Source of the DNA: Actinomadura_C sp036008685 | GTDB lineage: Bacteria; Actinomycetota; Actinomycetes; Streptosporangiales; Streptosporangiaceae | Assembly: GCA_036008685.1 (NCBI GenBank) | Contig: DASYNF010000288.1 | Location: 60,357-124,356 of the forward strand | Length of the DNA: 64,000 nt | Direction: 5' to 3' | In this document: piece after piece, positions 42,518 to 51,631 of the stretch | Position numbering within the stretch: position 1 is the stretch's first letter | How the letters are laid out: every line of letters starts with the position of its first letter | Made by a program: the position numbers and the translations under genes | The notes under the pieces: generated by a model | What the model was told of the DNA's origin: nothing | The model's input: only the letters and a program-made list of their open reading frames with translations | Databases searched by the model: none

Positions 42518-43207
42518 TCAGGCGGGGATGATGAAGCCGGTCTCGTAGGCGAGGATGACCGCCTGCGTGCGGTCCCGAGCCTGGAGCTTGGCGAGGATGT
42601 TGCCGACGTGCGTCTTCACGGTCTGCGGGCTCACGAACAGTTCCTTCGCGATCTCGGCGTTGGAATGCCCCTTCGCCATCAGCCTCAGCACGTCGGCCTC
42701 CCGCCCGGTCAGCCGTCCGTGCCACCGTGCGCCGCCCCCACAGGCCCCACCGCCCCGGCCGTGTTCGGTGACCAGTGCCCGGATGGCCGCGGGGAACAGC
42801 AGCGTGTCCCCGTGTGCGGCGATCCGGACGGCCTGCACGATCTCCTCCGGCCGGGCCCGCTTGAGGAGGAAGCCCGTGGCCCCGGCACGCAGCGCCTCAT
42901 AGACGTACTCATCGTTCTCGAACGTCGTCACAACCAGGATCTTGGGCGCGTCCGCGCAGGTCTCCAGGAGCCTCTTCGTGGCCTGGATCCCATCCAGCGC
43001 CGGCATCCGTACGTCCATCAAGACGACGTCCGGTCGCAGCCGGGCCGCCGCGGCCAGCGCCTCGACGCCGTCGCCCGCCTCGCCGACCACGGTGAGGTCC
43101 GTCTCGGATTCGATGATGGCGCGCAGCCCGGCCCGGATGAGCCGCTCGTCGTCGACGATGAGCACGGTGGCCACCGAGGGCCCGGCGGCGGTCTCCGGGG
43201 CCGTCAC
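42518..43207 (-). CDS. NarL/LuxR-family response regulator
   Basis: A 229-residue DNA-binding response regulator. The receiver domain (about 12-128) has Asp-Asp at 19-20, the phosphorylation site Asp65 in VVLMDVRMP, and Lys in FLLKRARPEE. The LuxR-type helix-turn-helix (about 165-225) contains LTGREADVLRLMAKGHSNAEIA and SPQTVKTHVGNIL. It is cognate with the histidine kinase encoded immediately upstream, whose stop overlaps this start as GTGA. Targets are unknown; no transporter adjoins directly. Confidence 0.95.
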   Translation of the reverse strand: MTAPETAAGPSVATVLIVDDERLIRAGLRAIIESETDLTVVGEAGDGVEALAAAARLRPDVVLMDVRMPALDGIQATKRLLETCADAPKILVVTTFENDEYVYEALRAGATGFLLKRARPEEIVQAVRIAAHGDTLLFPAAIRALVTEHGRGGGACGGGARWHGRLTGREADVLRLMAKGHSNAEIAKELFVSPQTVKTHVGNILAKLQARDRTQAVILAYETGFIIPA

Positions 43208-44457
43208 GGCGTGGACCGTAGCGGCAGTGAGACGTCGATCCGCCAGCGCGGCCCCTCCGCTCCCGCGGTCATCCGGCCGCGGAGCACGGTGACCCGCTCC
43301 CGGATGCCGCGCAGTCCCCGGCCGCCGCCGGGCCGGCCCGCCCGCTCGTCGGCCACACCGATGGGATTGGTCATCTCCACCTCCAGCTGTTCGGTCCGTA
43401 CCGTGAGCCGCAGTCCGACCGGGACCTTGCCCGCGTGCCGCAACGCGTTCGTCAGGCCCTCCTGCACGATCCTGTAGGCCTCCCGGGAGACCACCGCCGG
43501 TACCTGCGACAGATCACCCTCGATCTCGGCGTCGAGCTCGACGCCGGCCATGCGGCTCTGGTCGAGGAGGCCACCGAGATCGGCGAGGGTGGGCTGCGGC
43601 GCCGTGGAACCGGAGTCCTCACGCAGCAGCCCGAGGACGTGGTCGAGATCCTCCAGAGCGCCGCGAGCGGACTCCTCGATGGCCCCGAGGGCCTGCCGGG
43701 CGAAGTCCGGATCGCTGTGGAGGACCCGGCCCGCGGCACCGGCCTGCAGAGTGACGATGCTCAGCGCGTGTCCGACGGAGTCGTGCAGCTCCCGCGCCAG
43801 CCGGTTGCGCTCCGCCAGCCGCAGGGCCCGCTGCTCGAGGGCGGCGAGCCGCTCGGCCGGCGTCGGGCCGAGCAGCAGGGGCGCCAGCCGCGCGAGCAGC
43901 GCGCCGGCTCCGACCACCGCGTAGCCGAAGGCCACGAGGCAAAGCAGAGCCAGCACCGGGCCGAGCAGCCGGGCCGCGGCCGGGTCCCAGCCATGGATCG
44001 GGCCCCCCTCGTGCCGCCGGCCCCAGAGCGGCAGGACGATCAGCGCGGGGACACCGCTCAGGACGGCCAGGCTGAGGGCGCTGGTCAGCACGCCGGCACC
44101 GAGATGGACGCAGAACCAGCACGCCGTGCGCCAGCGGGCCGCCCAGGACCGCGCCGCCACGATCGCGTGCTCTGTGATCGGGCCCCCGACGAGCTCCCGC
44201 ACGGCGGTGCCCTCGAGCACCCGCACCGCCGGGACGAGCCCGGTCACGAAGACGGCCGGGAGGGGGATCACGAGGACGAACAGCGCGGACAGGAGCGCGC
44301 CCGTCACATCGTCTCGCCCGGCCGGTCCGATGCCCGACATGAGGGCCATGCTCAGGATGAAGTAGGGCAGCAGGAGCGCGCCGCCCCCGACGAGATAGGC
44401 CCACCGCCGCCACGTGGACCTCGCGATCAATGGGCGCAGGATCTCACGTCCGGACAC
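43204..44457 (-). CDS. Sensor histidine kinase (HisKA_3 type)
   Basis: A 417-residue membrane kinase partnering the NarL regulator. About four to six transmembrane helices (24-42, 53-80, 112-145, 165-195) are followed by a HisKA_3 dimerisation domain with the phosphoacceptor His225 in ARELHDSVGHALS. A HATPase_c domain comes next (IVQEGLTNALRHA N-box, GRGLRGIRERV G-box). There is little extracellular sequence, so it likely senses within the membrane. The GTG at 44457 is chosen for AGGA 9 bases upstream; the longer open frame upstream has poor coding character. Confidence 0.93.
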   Translation of the reverse strand: MSGREILRPLIARSTWRRWAYLVGGGALLLPYFILSMALMSGIGPAGRDDVTGALLSALFVLVIPLPAVFVTGLVPAVRVLEGTAVRELVGGPITEHAIVAARSWAARWRTACWFCVHLGAGVLTSALSLAVLSGVPALIVLPLWGRRHEGGPIHGWDPAAARLLGPVLALLCLVAFGYAVVGAGALLARLAPLLLGPTPAERLAALEQRALRLAERNRLARELHDSVGHALSIVTLQAGAAGRVLHSDPDFARQALGAIEESARGALEDLDHVLGLLREDSGSTAPQPTLADLGGLLDQSRMAGVELDAEIEGDLSQVPAVVSREAYRIVQEGLTNALRHAGKVPVGLRLTVRTEQLEVEMTNPIGVADERAGRPGGGRGLRGIRERVTVLRGRMTAGAEGPRWRIDVSLPLRSTP

Positions 44458-44594
44458 GTCCCGATCCTGACAGAACCGCCGGACCGCGTCCTCCCCCCCA
44501 GTGCCGATCCCGGTGCCGATCGGCGTCCCCCGTCCGGGGGATTCACGGCCACCGATCCGGGCTGTGAATCCACGGGAGCGGCCTTCCCGCGGAT

Positions 44595-45017
44595 TCAGCG
44601 CCAGGACCAGCCGGACCACTTCTCGACCTCCACGGCGATGACCGGCCCTTCGGGGGGATGCCCACGGTACTGCGGGTAACGCCGGACCAGGAGGTCGATG
44701 GGGCCGCGCATCCCGCCAGGGTCCTCGATGATCCGGGCCGTGCCGTCCGCGCGGACCCACCACAGGCGTGTCCAGTCGTCCTCATAGTGGTCGGCGAGGA
44801 GGGCGACGGCCGGATTGGCCGCGATGTTGCGGAGTCTCTTGAGATCCCGGCTGCTCTTCGGCTTGTGGTCGACGGCCGTGTAGACGTGATCCCCGTCCAC
44901 CGCGAAGGTCGTCGGCACCACGTGCGGGCGCCCGTCCCCGCCCACCGTGGCCAGCCGTACGACCGGCACCGAGGCGAACCGGGCGCGCGCCGGCTCCTGA
45001 CCCGGCAGGGCCGGCAT
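44595..45017 (-). CDS. PPOX-class F420-dependent oxidoreductase
   Basis: A small flavin/deazaflavin split-barrel protein of 140 residues. Typical blocks are FASVPVVRLATVGGDGRPHVVP, VYTAVDHKPKSSRDLKRLRNI (phosphate-binding Lys/Arg cluster) and VALLADHYEDDWTRLWWVRADG. These match the TIGR03668-type group in actinobacteria, for which F420 or FMN dependence is predicted. The substrate is unknown. It stands alone between the histidine kinase and copper genes, on the same strand as both. Confidence 0.9.
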   Translation of the reverse strand: MPALPGQEPARARFASVPVVRLATVGGDGRPHVVPTTFAVDGDHVYTAVDHKPKSSRDLKRLRNIAANPAVALLADHYEDDWTRLWWVRADGTARIIEDPGGMRGPIDLLVRRYPQYRGHPPEGPVIAVEVEKWSGWSWR

Positions 45018-45083
45018 CAGCGGTCACGCTCCGGGGCCCCGGCCGGGCTCAGCTCCAGGTCCACGTCGGTGTGCACGTGGGCG

Positions 45084-47213
45084 TCATACCCCCGGGGGCG
45101 GCCCGTCTCCACTCTCCGGGGCCTTCCGGGCCCCGGTCCGAGGAGTCCCCGTCCGAGGAGTCCCCGTCCGAGCCCCGGGGTCCCGCGGGCCGGGCCGGCC
45201 GCCCTGCTTGCTCAGGGACTCCAGATAGGCGTTGTAGTCGGACAGCTCGTCACCCTGCTTGGTCACCTCGGCGCGATCGGCCTTGCGCTCGAGCCGGCGC
45301 GCGAGCCGTTCGTCCTCTCTGAACCACTGGAAGACCAGGGCCATGAGCACGATGACCGTCGGGATCTCGCCGAGGCCCCACGCCATGGCCCCGCCGGTGC
45401 TCTGGTCGGACACGAGCGACGCTCCCCACGGCCGGGCGAGCGCGGTGTACCAGGCCTTGGCGAGGGGCTCGCCCATACTCATGATCGTGATGCCGAAGAA
45501 CGCGTGGAAGGGCATCGTCACGAAGAGCACCAGGAGCCGCCCGACGTACGGAAGGCGCAGGGGGGCCGGATCCACGCCGATGAGCACCCAGAAGAAGAGG
45601 ACACCCGACAGCATGAAGTGGGTGAGCATGGCGATGTGACCGAGGTGGGTCCGCATCGCCTTCTCGAACAGGGGGCTGAAATACATCGCGTACGTGCTGA
45701 CAATGAAGATCGCCGCAGCGACTCCGGGATGTGCGAGGACCCGGGTCACCCGGCTGTGCAGGAGCACGGTGAGCCACTCACGGGGCCCACGGTCGCCTCT
45801 GATCACGGAGGGCTTGATCGCACGAAGCGCCAGCGTCACCGGTGCGCCGAGGACGAGGAAGATCGGAGTCAGCATCGCCAGGACCATGTGCTGCGCCATG
45901 TGCACGCTGAACAGCACCGGCCCATAGGTGGCCACGCCGCTCATGGTCACGATCACGATGGACAGCAGGCCGATGAACCAGGCCACGGTCCGTCCCGCGG
46001 GCCACGGGTCACCTCGCCGGCGCAGCCGGACCAGTCCGGCGACGTAGAGACCGGCCAGGACCACCACGAGGAGCGCGAAGTAGAAGTCGAACCGCCACAG
46101 GGCGAGAAGCCGTCCCACCGTGATCGGTGGCGGCATGTCATAACCGAGCAGTTCCTTGACGGTGTTCGACGGCGTCTCCGTCACCGGCGGGGCGGTACGC
46201 GACAGTGCCACCGCCAGTGCCACGGTCGCCGCCATCACCGCCGCCTCGACGGTCGCCAGGCGGGCGAAGGCCCGTGGACGGCGCGCCGCCACGGCCGGCA
46301 GCGTACGGCCGCGGTGCCACCACCCGAACCAGCCGAGCACCGCGTAAGCCACGATCTTGCCGAGGACCAGCCGCCCATAGGTGCTGGTGAACAGCTCGGC
46401 CGGGTCGGGTAGCCGGGAGATCACGTTCGCGAGGCCGCTGACACCGACGGCGACGTAGCACCACAGCGCCATGCGGCTGAAGCGGGAGGCGGCCACGTGC
46501 AGGCCGTCGCCGCCACGGCCGGAACCGGTCTCCGTCCAGGCGTGCCAGCAGAGCACCGCGAGACCGCCGACCCACGGCGTCAGCGCGGCGATGTGCAGCG
46601 CCAGCCCCACGATCGCCACGGAGTGGTTGGGCGAGGCCGCGGAGTGGCCGGTCAGGGCCGGCGGGAGCAGGGCGATGCCGGACAGCACCAGCAGTCCGAG
46701 GGCACTGCCCGTGCTCACCGCGGTCCGGGCGAGCAACGCGACCACCACGGCCAGCATGACCACGAACATCAGCGCGGTGCCCTGCGGGAGCTGGCCGATG
46801 TAGCTGCTCAGCTCGCTGCCCGAGACGACCTGCCCGACCGGCTCGCCGAGGATGTCGGAGATCGTCAGAACGAGTGTGGCCGAGGCGCCCGCCGCCCACG
46901 CGGCCGCCAGCCAGGACGCGGCGCGTACGTAGCGGAGCCCCTGAGGCGCCAGCAGGCTCCGCCCTTCGACGCGCTCACTCGGCACCAGGACCGTCGCCGC
47001 GAGCAGCGCTCCGACCGTCAGCACGGCTCCGAGGTCCATCACGAGCCGGGCCACCGGGAGGCCCCACCGGGTCACCGTCCCCGCGTCGCCGAGCCCGGGG
47101 ATCACCTTCTCCGTCACCGCGCCGCCGAGCACCAGCGCGATCACGAGGGCGGCGAGCGCCGCGGCCGCGGCGATGCCCGCGGCCGCGGCGGCGGCCGAAG
47201 TGGACCTATTCAC
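45084..47213 (-). CDS. CopD-CtaG fusion: copper import/cytochrome oxidase assembly membrane protein
   Basis: A 709-residue integral membrane protein joining two families. Residues about 1-370 are CopD-like (copper uptake; PPALTGHSAASPNHSVA and HIAALTPWVGGLAVL with conserved His). Residues about 380-640 are caa3-type CtaG-like (VHMAQHMVLAMLTPIFLVLGAP and GHIAMLTHFMLSGVLFFW). The C-terminal tail is hydrophilic and repetitive (TGTPRTGTPRTG). It probably delivers copper to cytochrome oxidase with CopC, encoded just upstream. The GTG at 47213 overlaps the copC stop by 8 bases. Confidence 0.9.
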   Translation of the reverse strand: MNRSTSAAAAAAGIAAAAALAALVIALVLGGAVTEKVIPGLGDAGTVTRWGLPVARLVMDLGAVLTVGALLAATVLVPSERVEGRSLLAPQGLRYVRAASWLAAAWAAGASATLVLTISDILGEPVGQVVSGSELSSYIGQLPQGTALMFVVMLAVVVALLARTAVSTGSALGLLVLSGIALLPPALTGHSAASPNHSVAIVGLALHIAALTPWVGGLAVLCWHAWTETGSGRGGDGLHVAASRFSRMALWCYVAVGVSGLANVISRLPDPAELFTSTYGRLVLGKIVAYAVLGWFGWWHRGRTLPAVAARRPRAFARLATVEAAVMAATVALAVALSRTAPPVTETPSNTVKELLGYDMPPPITVGRLLALWRFDFYFALLVVVLAGLYVAGLVRLRRRGDPWPAGRTVAWFIGLLSIVIVTMSGVATYGPVLFSVHMAQHMVLAMLTPIFLVLGAPVTLALRAIKPSVIRGDRGPREWLTVLLHSRVTRVLAHPGVAAAIFIVSTYAMYFSPLFEKAMRTHLGHIAMLTHFMLSGVLFFWVLIGVDPAPLRLPYVGRLLVLFVTMPFHAFFGITIMSMGEPLAKAWYTALARPWGASLVSDQSTGGAMAWGLGEIPTVIVLMALVFQWFREDERLARRLERKADRAEVTKQGDELSDYNAYLESLSKQGGRPGPRDPGARTGTPRTGTPRTGARKAPESGDGPPPGV
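45136..45171 (-). repeat. 15-bp tandem repeat in the 3' end of copD-ctaG
   Basis: Two full copies of GTCCGAGGAGTCCCC (45136-45150, 45151-45165) and a partial third keep the reading frame and encode the repeated TGTPR in the tail. Confidence 0.85.
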
Positions 47214-47817
47214 CGCTCGGGGACACCGGATCGGATCCGCGCTTCCGCAGGAACACCACTCCGACGCCGATGATGATCCCGACGAACAGCCCGCCACCGA
47301 CGAGCATCCACTTCAAGCCGCCGGAGGACGAGGCGGGCTTTTCCGTCGGGGCGGCCGGGCCGTCGACGTTGGCGACGGGGTCGCGGGGGTCGGCCGGGGC
47401 CGTGGCCACACCGCTCTGTTCGCCCTGTCCGAGACCGGTGAACGTGAACGGGACTTCGCCGCTGACCGGATGGCCGTCGGCGGACACGACCCGGTAGGCG
47501 ATGGTGTAGTCGCCCGGCTTGAGATCGGGAGCGGCGAGCTGCGTCACCGTCGCACCCTTGACCTGCGGCGCCTCCGAGGAGCCGCGCTGAGCGCCCGCGG
47601 CGTCCCGGATCTGCACCTTCGCCAGCGACGGCCTGACCTTCTCACTGAACACTAGGGTCACCTCGGTCAGCTCTTTGACCGAGGCGCCCTTGGTGGGGGT
47701 GCTCTGGAGCAGCTTGGTGTGCGCGGAGGCCGGTGCGGCCAAGAGCGCGCCCCAGGCCACGATGATCGCGGCGACGATGCCGAGCCTGCGCAGTCGGATG
47801 CGTGAAGTGGTTGTCAT
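47206..47817 (-). CDS. copC: CopC-domain copper-binding protein, membrane-anchored
   Basis: A 203-residue secreted protein. It has a signal peptide (about 1-32, ending PASAHT), and the first mature residue region AHTKLLQSTPTKG supplies the N-terminal His copper ligand. The CopC beta-barrel runs to about residue 125, with a second His in SADGHPVSGEVPF. A Pro/Ala-rich linker and a C-terminal transmembrane anchor (WMLVGGGLFVGIIIGVGVVF) with a basic stop-transfer follow. It works with CopD in copper handling and is the first gene of the pair. The ATG at 47817 has GGAG upstream; a GTG one codon earlier is the alternative. Confidence 0.92.
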   Translation of the reverse strand: MTTTSRIRLRRLGIVAAIIVAWGALLAAPASAHTKLLQSTPTKGASVKELTEVTLVFSEKVRPSLAKVQIRDAAGAQRGSSEAPQVKGATVTQLAAPDLKPGDYTIAYRVVSADGHPVSGEVPFTFTGLGQGEQSGVATAPADPRDPVANVDGPAAPTEKPASSSGGLKWMLVGGGLFVGIIIGVGVVFLRKRGSDPVSPSGE

Positions 47818-47949
47818 CACTGCTCCGGGAGACGGTGGACAGGGTGTGTCAGACGCCCTTCACCTTAGTGACACTTCGCCGTGGCCCGCGCCCGGGCAGG
47901 CGATCACGAGGCCCCGGTCCCCCGGCGGGTGACGCCCCCGTGGCGATGT

Positions 47950-49089
47950 TCAGCAACCACAGTCACAACCACAGCAGTCACCACCACAGCAGTCACTACC
48001 GTCGCCGCACTCACAGCAGTCGGAGCAGTCACAGTCACAGTCGTGCCGGGTGCACCAGCACCGGTCGTCGCATCCGCGGCCGTGATGCTCGCTCCACTCG
48101 GGCTGCCACAGCCCGCACGTGCAGCCGACGAGCGCCCACGCCCCGCACAGCCAGGCCGGGCCGGGCCGCTTCGGGGGTTTCGGAGCCCGCGGCGGGCCCT
48201 GCGGCCCGGCCGGCGGGAAGTGGCCCGGGCCGTACGGGTGGCCCGCGAACACCCGGTCGACCGATCGGCGCACCTCCCTGTCCAGCAGGACCGTCACCAG
48301 CCGCCGGCTCTCCAGGTCCAGATCGGCGATGGCCAGCCGCAGCCCGTGCGAGGCGTCATCACAGTGCCGGCGCGCCTCGTCCCTCGTGGTGCCACTGCCG
48401 AGGAGCGGGTTGTAGGCGCCTGCCGCGCGGTCGTGCTCGAGGTCCTCGACGGCGTCGAGCAGATGCGCGATCCGGCCGAAGAACCGGCCGGCCTCCGCGA
48501 GGGCCGCGGTGTTGCCGGGCTTGCCGGCGAGCACCGCGGTGTGCGCGAAGGCGGCCGCGACCGCCTCCTCCGTGGGCGCGGTGAGCTCGAGGAGCCCCCG
48601 GGCGGGTCCCGATTCGAGGGCACGTTGCCGTTCGACCGCCGAGCGGAGCACGGTCGGATCGAACCCCGTGACCGTGCTCGTGCGGACGCCGGCCGCGTCC
48701 CAGCGCCGGGCCACCCGGCCCGCGGCGGCGGCCACCGCGCGCCTGGCATAGGGACCGTCGCGGTCGGCGACGTGGTCGCGGACCTTCCCGGCCGCCAGCA
48801 GGAGGGAGACGGCGGCGGCGAGCCGCGCCCCCTCGGCACTGGCGTCGACCACCGTCGCCGTGCGAAAGCCTCGCAGCGCGCACGGCCCGGCCATACGCCG
48901 GGGAGAACGGTCCGGGCTCTGGGCCTCGACCAGCACCGACACCAGCAGGCCGTCGTAGTTGGTGACCAGGCGGGCCGCCTGGCCGTGCTCCTGGCGCAGT
49001 GTCAGGCACAGCCCGCACAGATGGGCCATCCACTCCGTGAACAGGGAGCCGCAGAGCCCGTGCCTGCACGGCCGGACGACACCGAACAC
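47950..49089 (-). CDS. DUF5685 protein with cysteine-rich C-terminal tail
   Basis: A 379-residue protein of a family annotated only as DUF5685 in actinobacteria. The N terminus MFGVVRPCRHGL and HLCGLCLTLRQEHG carries conserved Cys/His. A mostly alpha-helical core (about 60-280) includes FFGRIAHLLDAVEDLEHD and YNPLL, reminiscent of isoprenoid-synthase-like helices. After a Pro-rich stretch, the last 57 residues hold 18 Cys as C, CC and CDC clusters. The start is GTG at 49089 with GGGAG 7 bases upstream. Metal or iron-sulfur binding is likely; the function is unknown. It lies directly upstream of copC on the same strand. Confidence 0.85.
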   Translation of the reverse strand: MFGVVRPCRHGLCGSLFTEWMAHLCGLCLTLRQEHGQAARLVTNYDGLLVSVLVEAQSPDRSPRRMAGPCALRGFRTATVVDASAEGARLAAAVSLLLAAGKVRDHVADRDGPYARRAVAAAAGRVARRWDAAGVRTSTVTGFDPTVLRSAVERQRALESGPARGLLELTAPTEEAVAAAFAHTAVLAGKPGNTAALAEAGRFFGRIAHLLDAVEDLEHDRAAGAYNPLLGSGTTRDEARRHCDDASHGLRLAIADLDLESRRLVTVLLDREVRRSVDRVFAGHPYGPGHFPPAGPQGPPRAPKPPKRPGPAWLCGAWALVGCTCGLWQPEWSEHHGRGCDDRCWCTRHDCDCDCSDCCECGDGSDCCGGDCCGCDCGC

Positions 49090-49135
49090 CGCTCGCTCCC
49101 ATCCGTGGGGGACCAAGAGGACAATGATGGACCAA

Positions 49136-50677
49136 TCAGGTCGCCCGCAGGGCCAAGAAGAGATCGACCCGGTCCTCGAAGGTTCCGAGATCTCGCCCGG
49201 TCAGCTCCTCGATCCGGCGGATCCGGTAGCGCAGCGTGTTGACGTGGACGTGCAGCCGGACGGCGCATCGGCTCCAGGAGCCCGAGCACTCCAGGAAGAC
49301 CTCGAGGGTGTGCACGAGATCGGAGCGATGCTCGGCGTCATAGTCGCGCAGCGGTCCGAGCACCCGGTCCCGGAAGGACCGGCGGACCGGCGCGGGCACT
49401 GCGGCGAGCATCAGCGCGTAGGAGTGGATCTCGTCACTGGTGACCACGTCCACCGGTCCCGGACGCGTGGCCACGGCTCTCCTGGTGTGACGTGCCTCTT
49501 CCAGGGCCGCACGGAGCGAGCCGGGGCCCTGGGCCGGTCCGCTCACGCCGATGGTCAGCCGCCCGCGGGCCAGTGCGGGCCGGAGCAGGTCCGCGGCCGC
49601 CCGCAACCCCGCGACCGGCGCGGCGGCCTCGCCGGCGGGGACCAGGGCGATCCCCTCATCGCCCAGCGAACCGACCACCGCGCCGGTGGCGTGCAACAGC
49701 TCCTCCAGAACCGCTCCGGCCACCTCGCCCGCGCCGGTCACGCCGGTCACGCCGGTCACCACGGCCGACACGGCGAGGTGCGGCTCGGCGGGCGAGAGCC
49801 CGCAGGAGCGCATCCGCGCGGCGACGTCCCCGGGATCGTCGGCGTCGGCGGAGCCCGCGAACCCGGCCACGAGGCGCCGCTCGACCCGGCGCCCCTCCTC
49901 CACGCGAGCGCGCTCGAGGGCCGCCAGCGCGGTCAGCTCGTAGGCCGCCTCCCCCGCCTCCCCGCCGGACGGCTCTCCCTCACAGGCGAGGAACCAGCCG
50001 GTGAGCCGATGTCCGGTCCGGGCTCCGACCGGCAGGAGAGTGTGGCCGTCACCGGACCTGACGGCACGGGACATCCGGTCCCCCGCCGCGAACTCCCCCG
50101 CCAGGAACTCTGCCGCCAGCTCACGGGCCCGCTCGGGCGGGAGCCCGTCCGGCGGGCCGGCCACGATCCGGCCGGTCGGGGAGACGACCCAGCAGGCGAG
50201 GCCGAGCTCCGCCCGCGCCTCGGCGAGGAGCGCGGAGAGCCCCGCTCCCTCCGCGGCGGCGGAGATCAGCCGGTGGCGCGGGCCTGGAGCCGTCCCGGTC
50301 CCTGGCCCGGCCATCAGCCGCCTGGTCACCACTTCACTGACGGTCCCGAAGGAGACGTCCGCCGGAACCTCGATCAGCGGGAGGCCGTGCCGGCGGCACG
50401 CGTCGATGACCGGCGACGGGACGAAGCCGTGGACCGCGGTGCCGACGCCGAGCGCGGCGGCCCGCGCCGCGACCAGCGTGGAGACCAGCCCGTCCGGGTC
50501 CGCCAGGCCGTCGCGCCACATCAGGCCGGTCAGCACGAGCTCGTCGCCGGTGAGATAGCGGCCCGGCAGTACGAGCTCGGTGGTGTAGACCCACCGGATG
50601 CGGTGGTCGAGACCCTCCGCTCCGGTGCGGAGCACGAGCCGCAGATCCGTGATGGCCAGGAGATCCCGCACGCGCAC
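49136..50677 (-). CDS. pucR: PucR-family transcriptional regulator of purine catabolism
   Basis: A 513-residue regulator. The N-terminal PucR domain (about 1-125) begins MRVRDLLAITDLRLVL. A central GGDEF-like CdaR region follows, and the C-terminal PucR-type helix-turn-helix contains RLHVHVNTLRYRIRRIEELTG. It diverges from the uraD-xdhA operon across 118 bases, so it is the obvious regulator of that operon, sensing a purine-degradation intermediate. Near residue 305 a short 9-bp DNA repeat (49736-49760) encodes VTGVTGVTG. The GTG at 50677 is used because TAGCCT lies 6 bases upstream. Confidence 0.93.
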   Translation of the reverse strand: MRVRDLLAITDLRLVLRTGAEGLDHRIRWVYTTELVLPGRYLTGDELVLTGLMWRDGLADPDGLVSTLVAARAAALGVGTAVHGFVPSPVIDACRRHGLPLIEVPADVSFGTVSEVVTRRLMAGPGTGTAPGPRHRLISAAAEGAGLSALLAEARAELGLACWVVSPTGRIVAGPPDGLPPERARELAAEFLAGEFAAGDRMSRAVRSGDGHTLLPVGARTGHRLTGWFLACEGEPSGGEAGEAAYELTALAALERARVEEGRRVERRLVAGFAGSADADDPGDVAARMRSCGLSPAEPHLAVSAVVTGVTGVTGAGEVAGAVLEELLHATGAVVGSLGDEGIALVPAGEAAAPVAGLRAAADLLRPALARGRLTIGVSGPAQGPGSLRAALEEARHTRRAVATRPGPVDVVTSDEIHSYALMLAAVPAPVRRSFRDRVLGPLRDYDAEHRSDLVHTLEVFLECSGSWSRCAVRLHVHVNTLRYRIRRIEELTGRDLGTFEDRVDLFLALRAT

Positions 50678-50683
50678 GCGCCC

Positions 50684-50689
50684 AGGCTA
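50684..50689 (-). promoter_or_regulatory. -10 element TAGCCT, leaderless start of pucR
   Basis: On the minus strand TAGCCT is followed by GGGCGC and the GTG at 50677. Confidence 0.5.
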
Positions 50690-50795
50690 TCCCCGGGGCG
50701 GTTCGTAGAAACCTCCAAGGATCCGGTGCGCCACCGCCCCGGGTTGGTCGGATCGGCCGCTGGTGCCCCGGCCGGGGCACTGCTGTACTGGCCGG

Positions 50796-51308
50796 ATGAC
50801 CCGCAGACCGCCCGGCGTGGACCGGCTCAACGCGCTCCCGGACGAGAACGCCGAGCGGGAGCTGATGACCTGCTGCGGCTCGAAGGCGTGGGCGGGCGCG
50901 GTCGCGGCCGCGCGGCCCTTCGCGGACGAGGCCGAGCTCGCCACCGCCGCCGACCGCGCGTTCGCCCGAATCGGCTGGGCCGATGTGCTCGAGGCCCTGT
51001 CCCGGCATCCCCGGATCGGCGACCCCCCGGAGGGCGACGGCCGCGAATCCGCCTGGTCCCGCGCCGAGCAGTCCGGCGCGCGGGCGTCCGCCGAGCTGCG
51101 CAGGGGCAATCTCACCTACGAGAGCCGGTTCGGCCACGTCTTCCTCATCTGCGCCACGGGCCTGTCAGAGGAACGGATCCTCGCCGATCTGCGGCGCCGC
51201 GTCGGCAACGACCCCGGTACGGAGCGCGAGACCGTCCGGACCGAGCTCCAGAAGATCACCCGGCTGCGGCTCGCCGGCCTGGCCGCCGGGTCCGGGGAGG
51301 ACCGATGA
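50796..51308 (+). CDS. uraD: 2-oxo-4-hydroxy-4-carboxy-5-ureidoimidazoline decarboxylase
   Basis: It decarboxylates OHCU to S-allantoin, the last of the three steps from urate. The helical 170-residue product has the OHCU signature HPRIGD and the preceding ELMTCCGSKAWA. The expected Glu and Arg region is YESRFGHVFLICATG. It is the first gene of a six-gene operon; its stop overlaps uraH as ATGA. The ATG at 50796 is chosen; an in-frame start at 50763 is less likely. It diverges from pucR. Confidence 0.94.
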   Translation: MTRRPPGVDRLNALPDENAERELMTCCGSKAWAGAVAAARPFADEAELATAADRAFARIGWADVLEALSRHPRIGDPPEGDGRESAWSRAEQSGARASAELRRGNLTYESRFGHVFLICATGLSEERILADLRRRVGNDPGTERETVRTELQKITRLRLAGLAAGSGEDR

Positions 51309-51631
51309 GCCTCAGCACCCACGTCCTCGATACCACCCGGGGGCGCCCGGCCGCGGGGGTCCCCGTACGGCTGGACCACTACGACCACGACACCTGGCGG
51401 CCGCTCGCCGAGGAGCCGACCGACGGTGACGGCCGGCTCGGCGACCTCCCGGTGGCGGGCGCGGGCACCTACCGGCTCCGTTTCGGCACCGGACACTACT
51501 TCGCCGGCCTCGGTGTGGAGACCTTCTATCCGGAGGTCAGCGTGGTCTTCGTCATCACGGATGCCGGCGAACACCACCATGTGCCCCTGCTGCTGAGCCC
51601 GTACGGCTACTCGACCTACCGGGGCAGCTGA
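51305..51631 (+). CDS. uraH: 5-hydroxyisourate hydrolase
   Basis: It hydrolyses 5-hydroxyisourate, the uricase product, to OHCU. This transthyretin-like protein of 108 residues has the N-terminal STHVLDTTRGRPAAGVPVRL (catalytic His) and the diagnostic C-terminal tetrapeptide YRGS, with PLLLSPYGYSTYRGS closing the chain. It is tightly packed: the start overlaps the uraD stop (ATGA) and the stop overlaps the uricase start (TGATG). Confidence 0.96.
   Translation: MSLSTHVLDTTRGRPAAGVPVRLDHYDHDTWRPLAEEPTDGDGRLGDLPVAGAGTYRLRFGTGHYFAGLGVETFYPEVSVVFVITDAGEHHHVPLLLSPYGYSTYRGS

Noticed and set aside
47950..48060. CRISPR-like or minisatellite array suggested by CAGTCACAG-type repeats
   Set aside because: The repeats are short and irregular, with no spacer structure. 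They are explained by Cys/Asp-rich codons of the DUF5685 tail on the minus strand.
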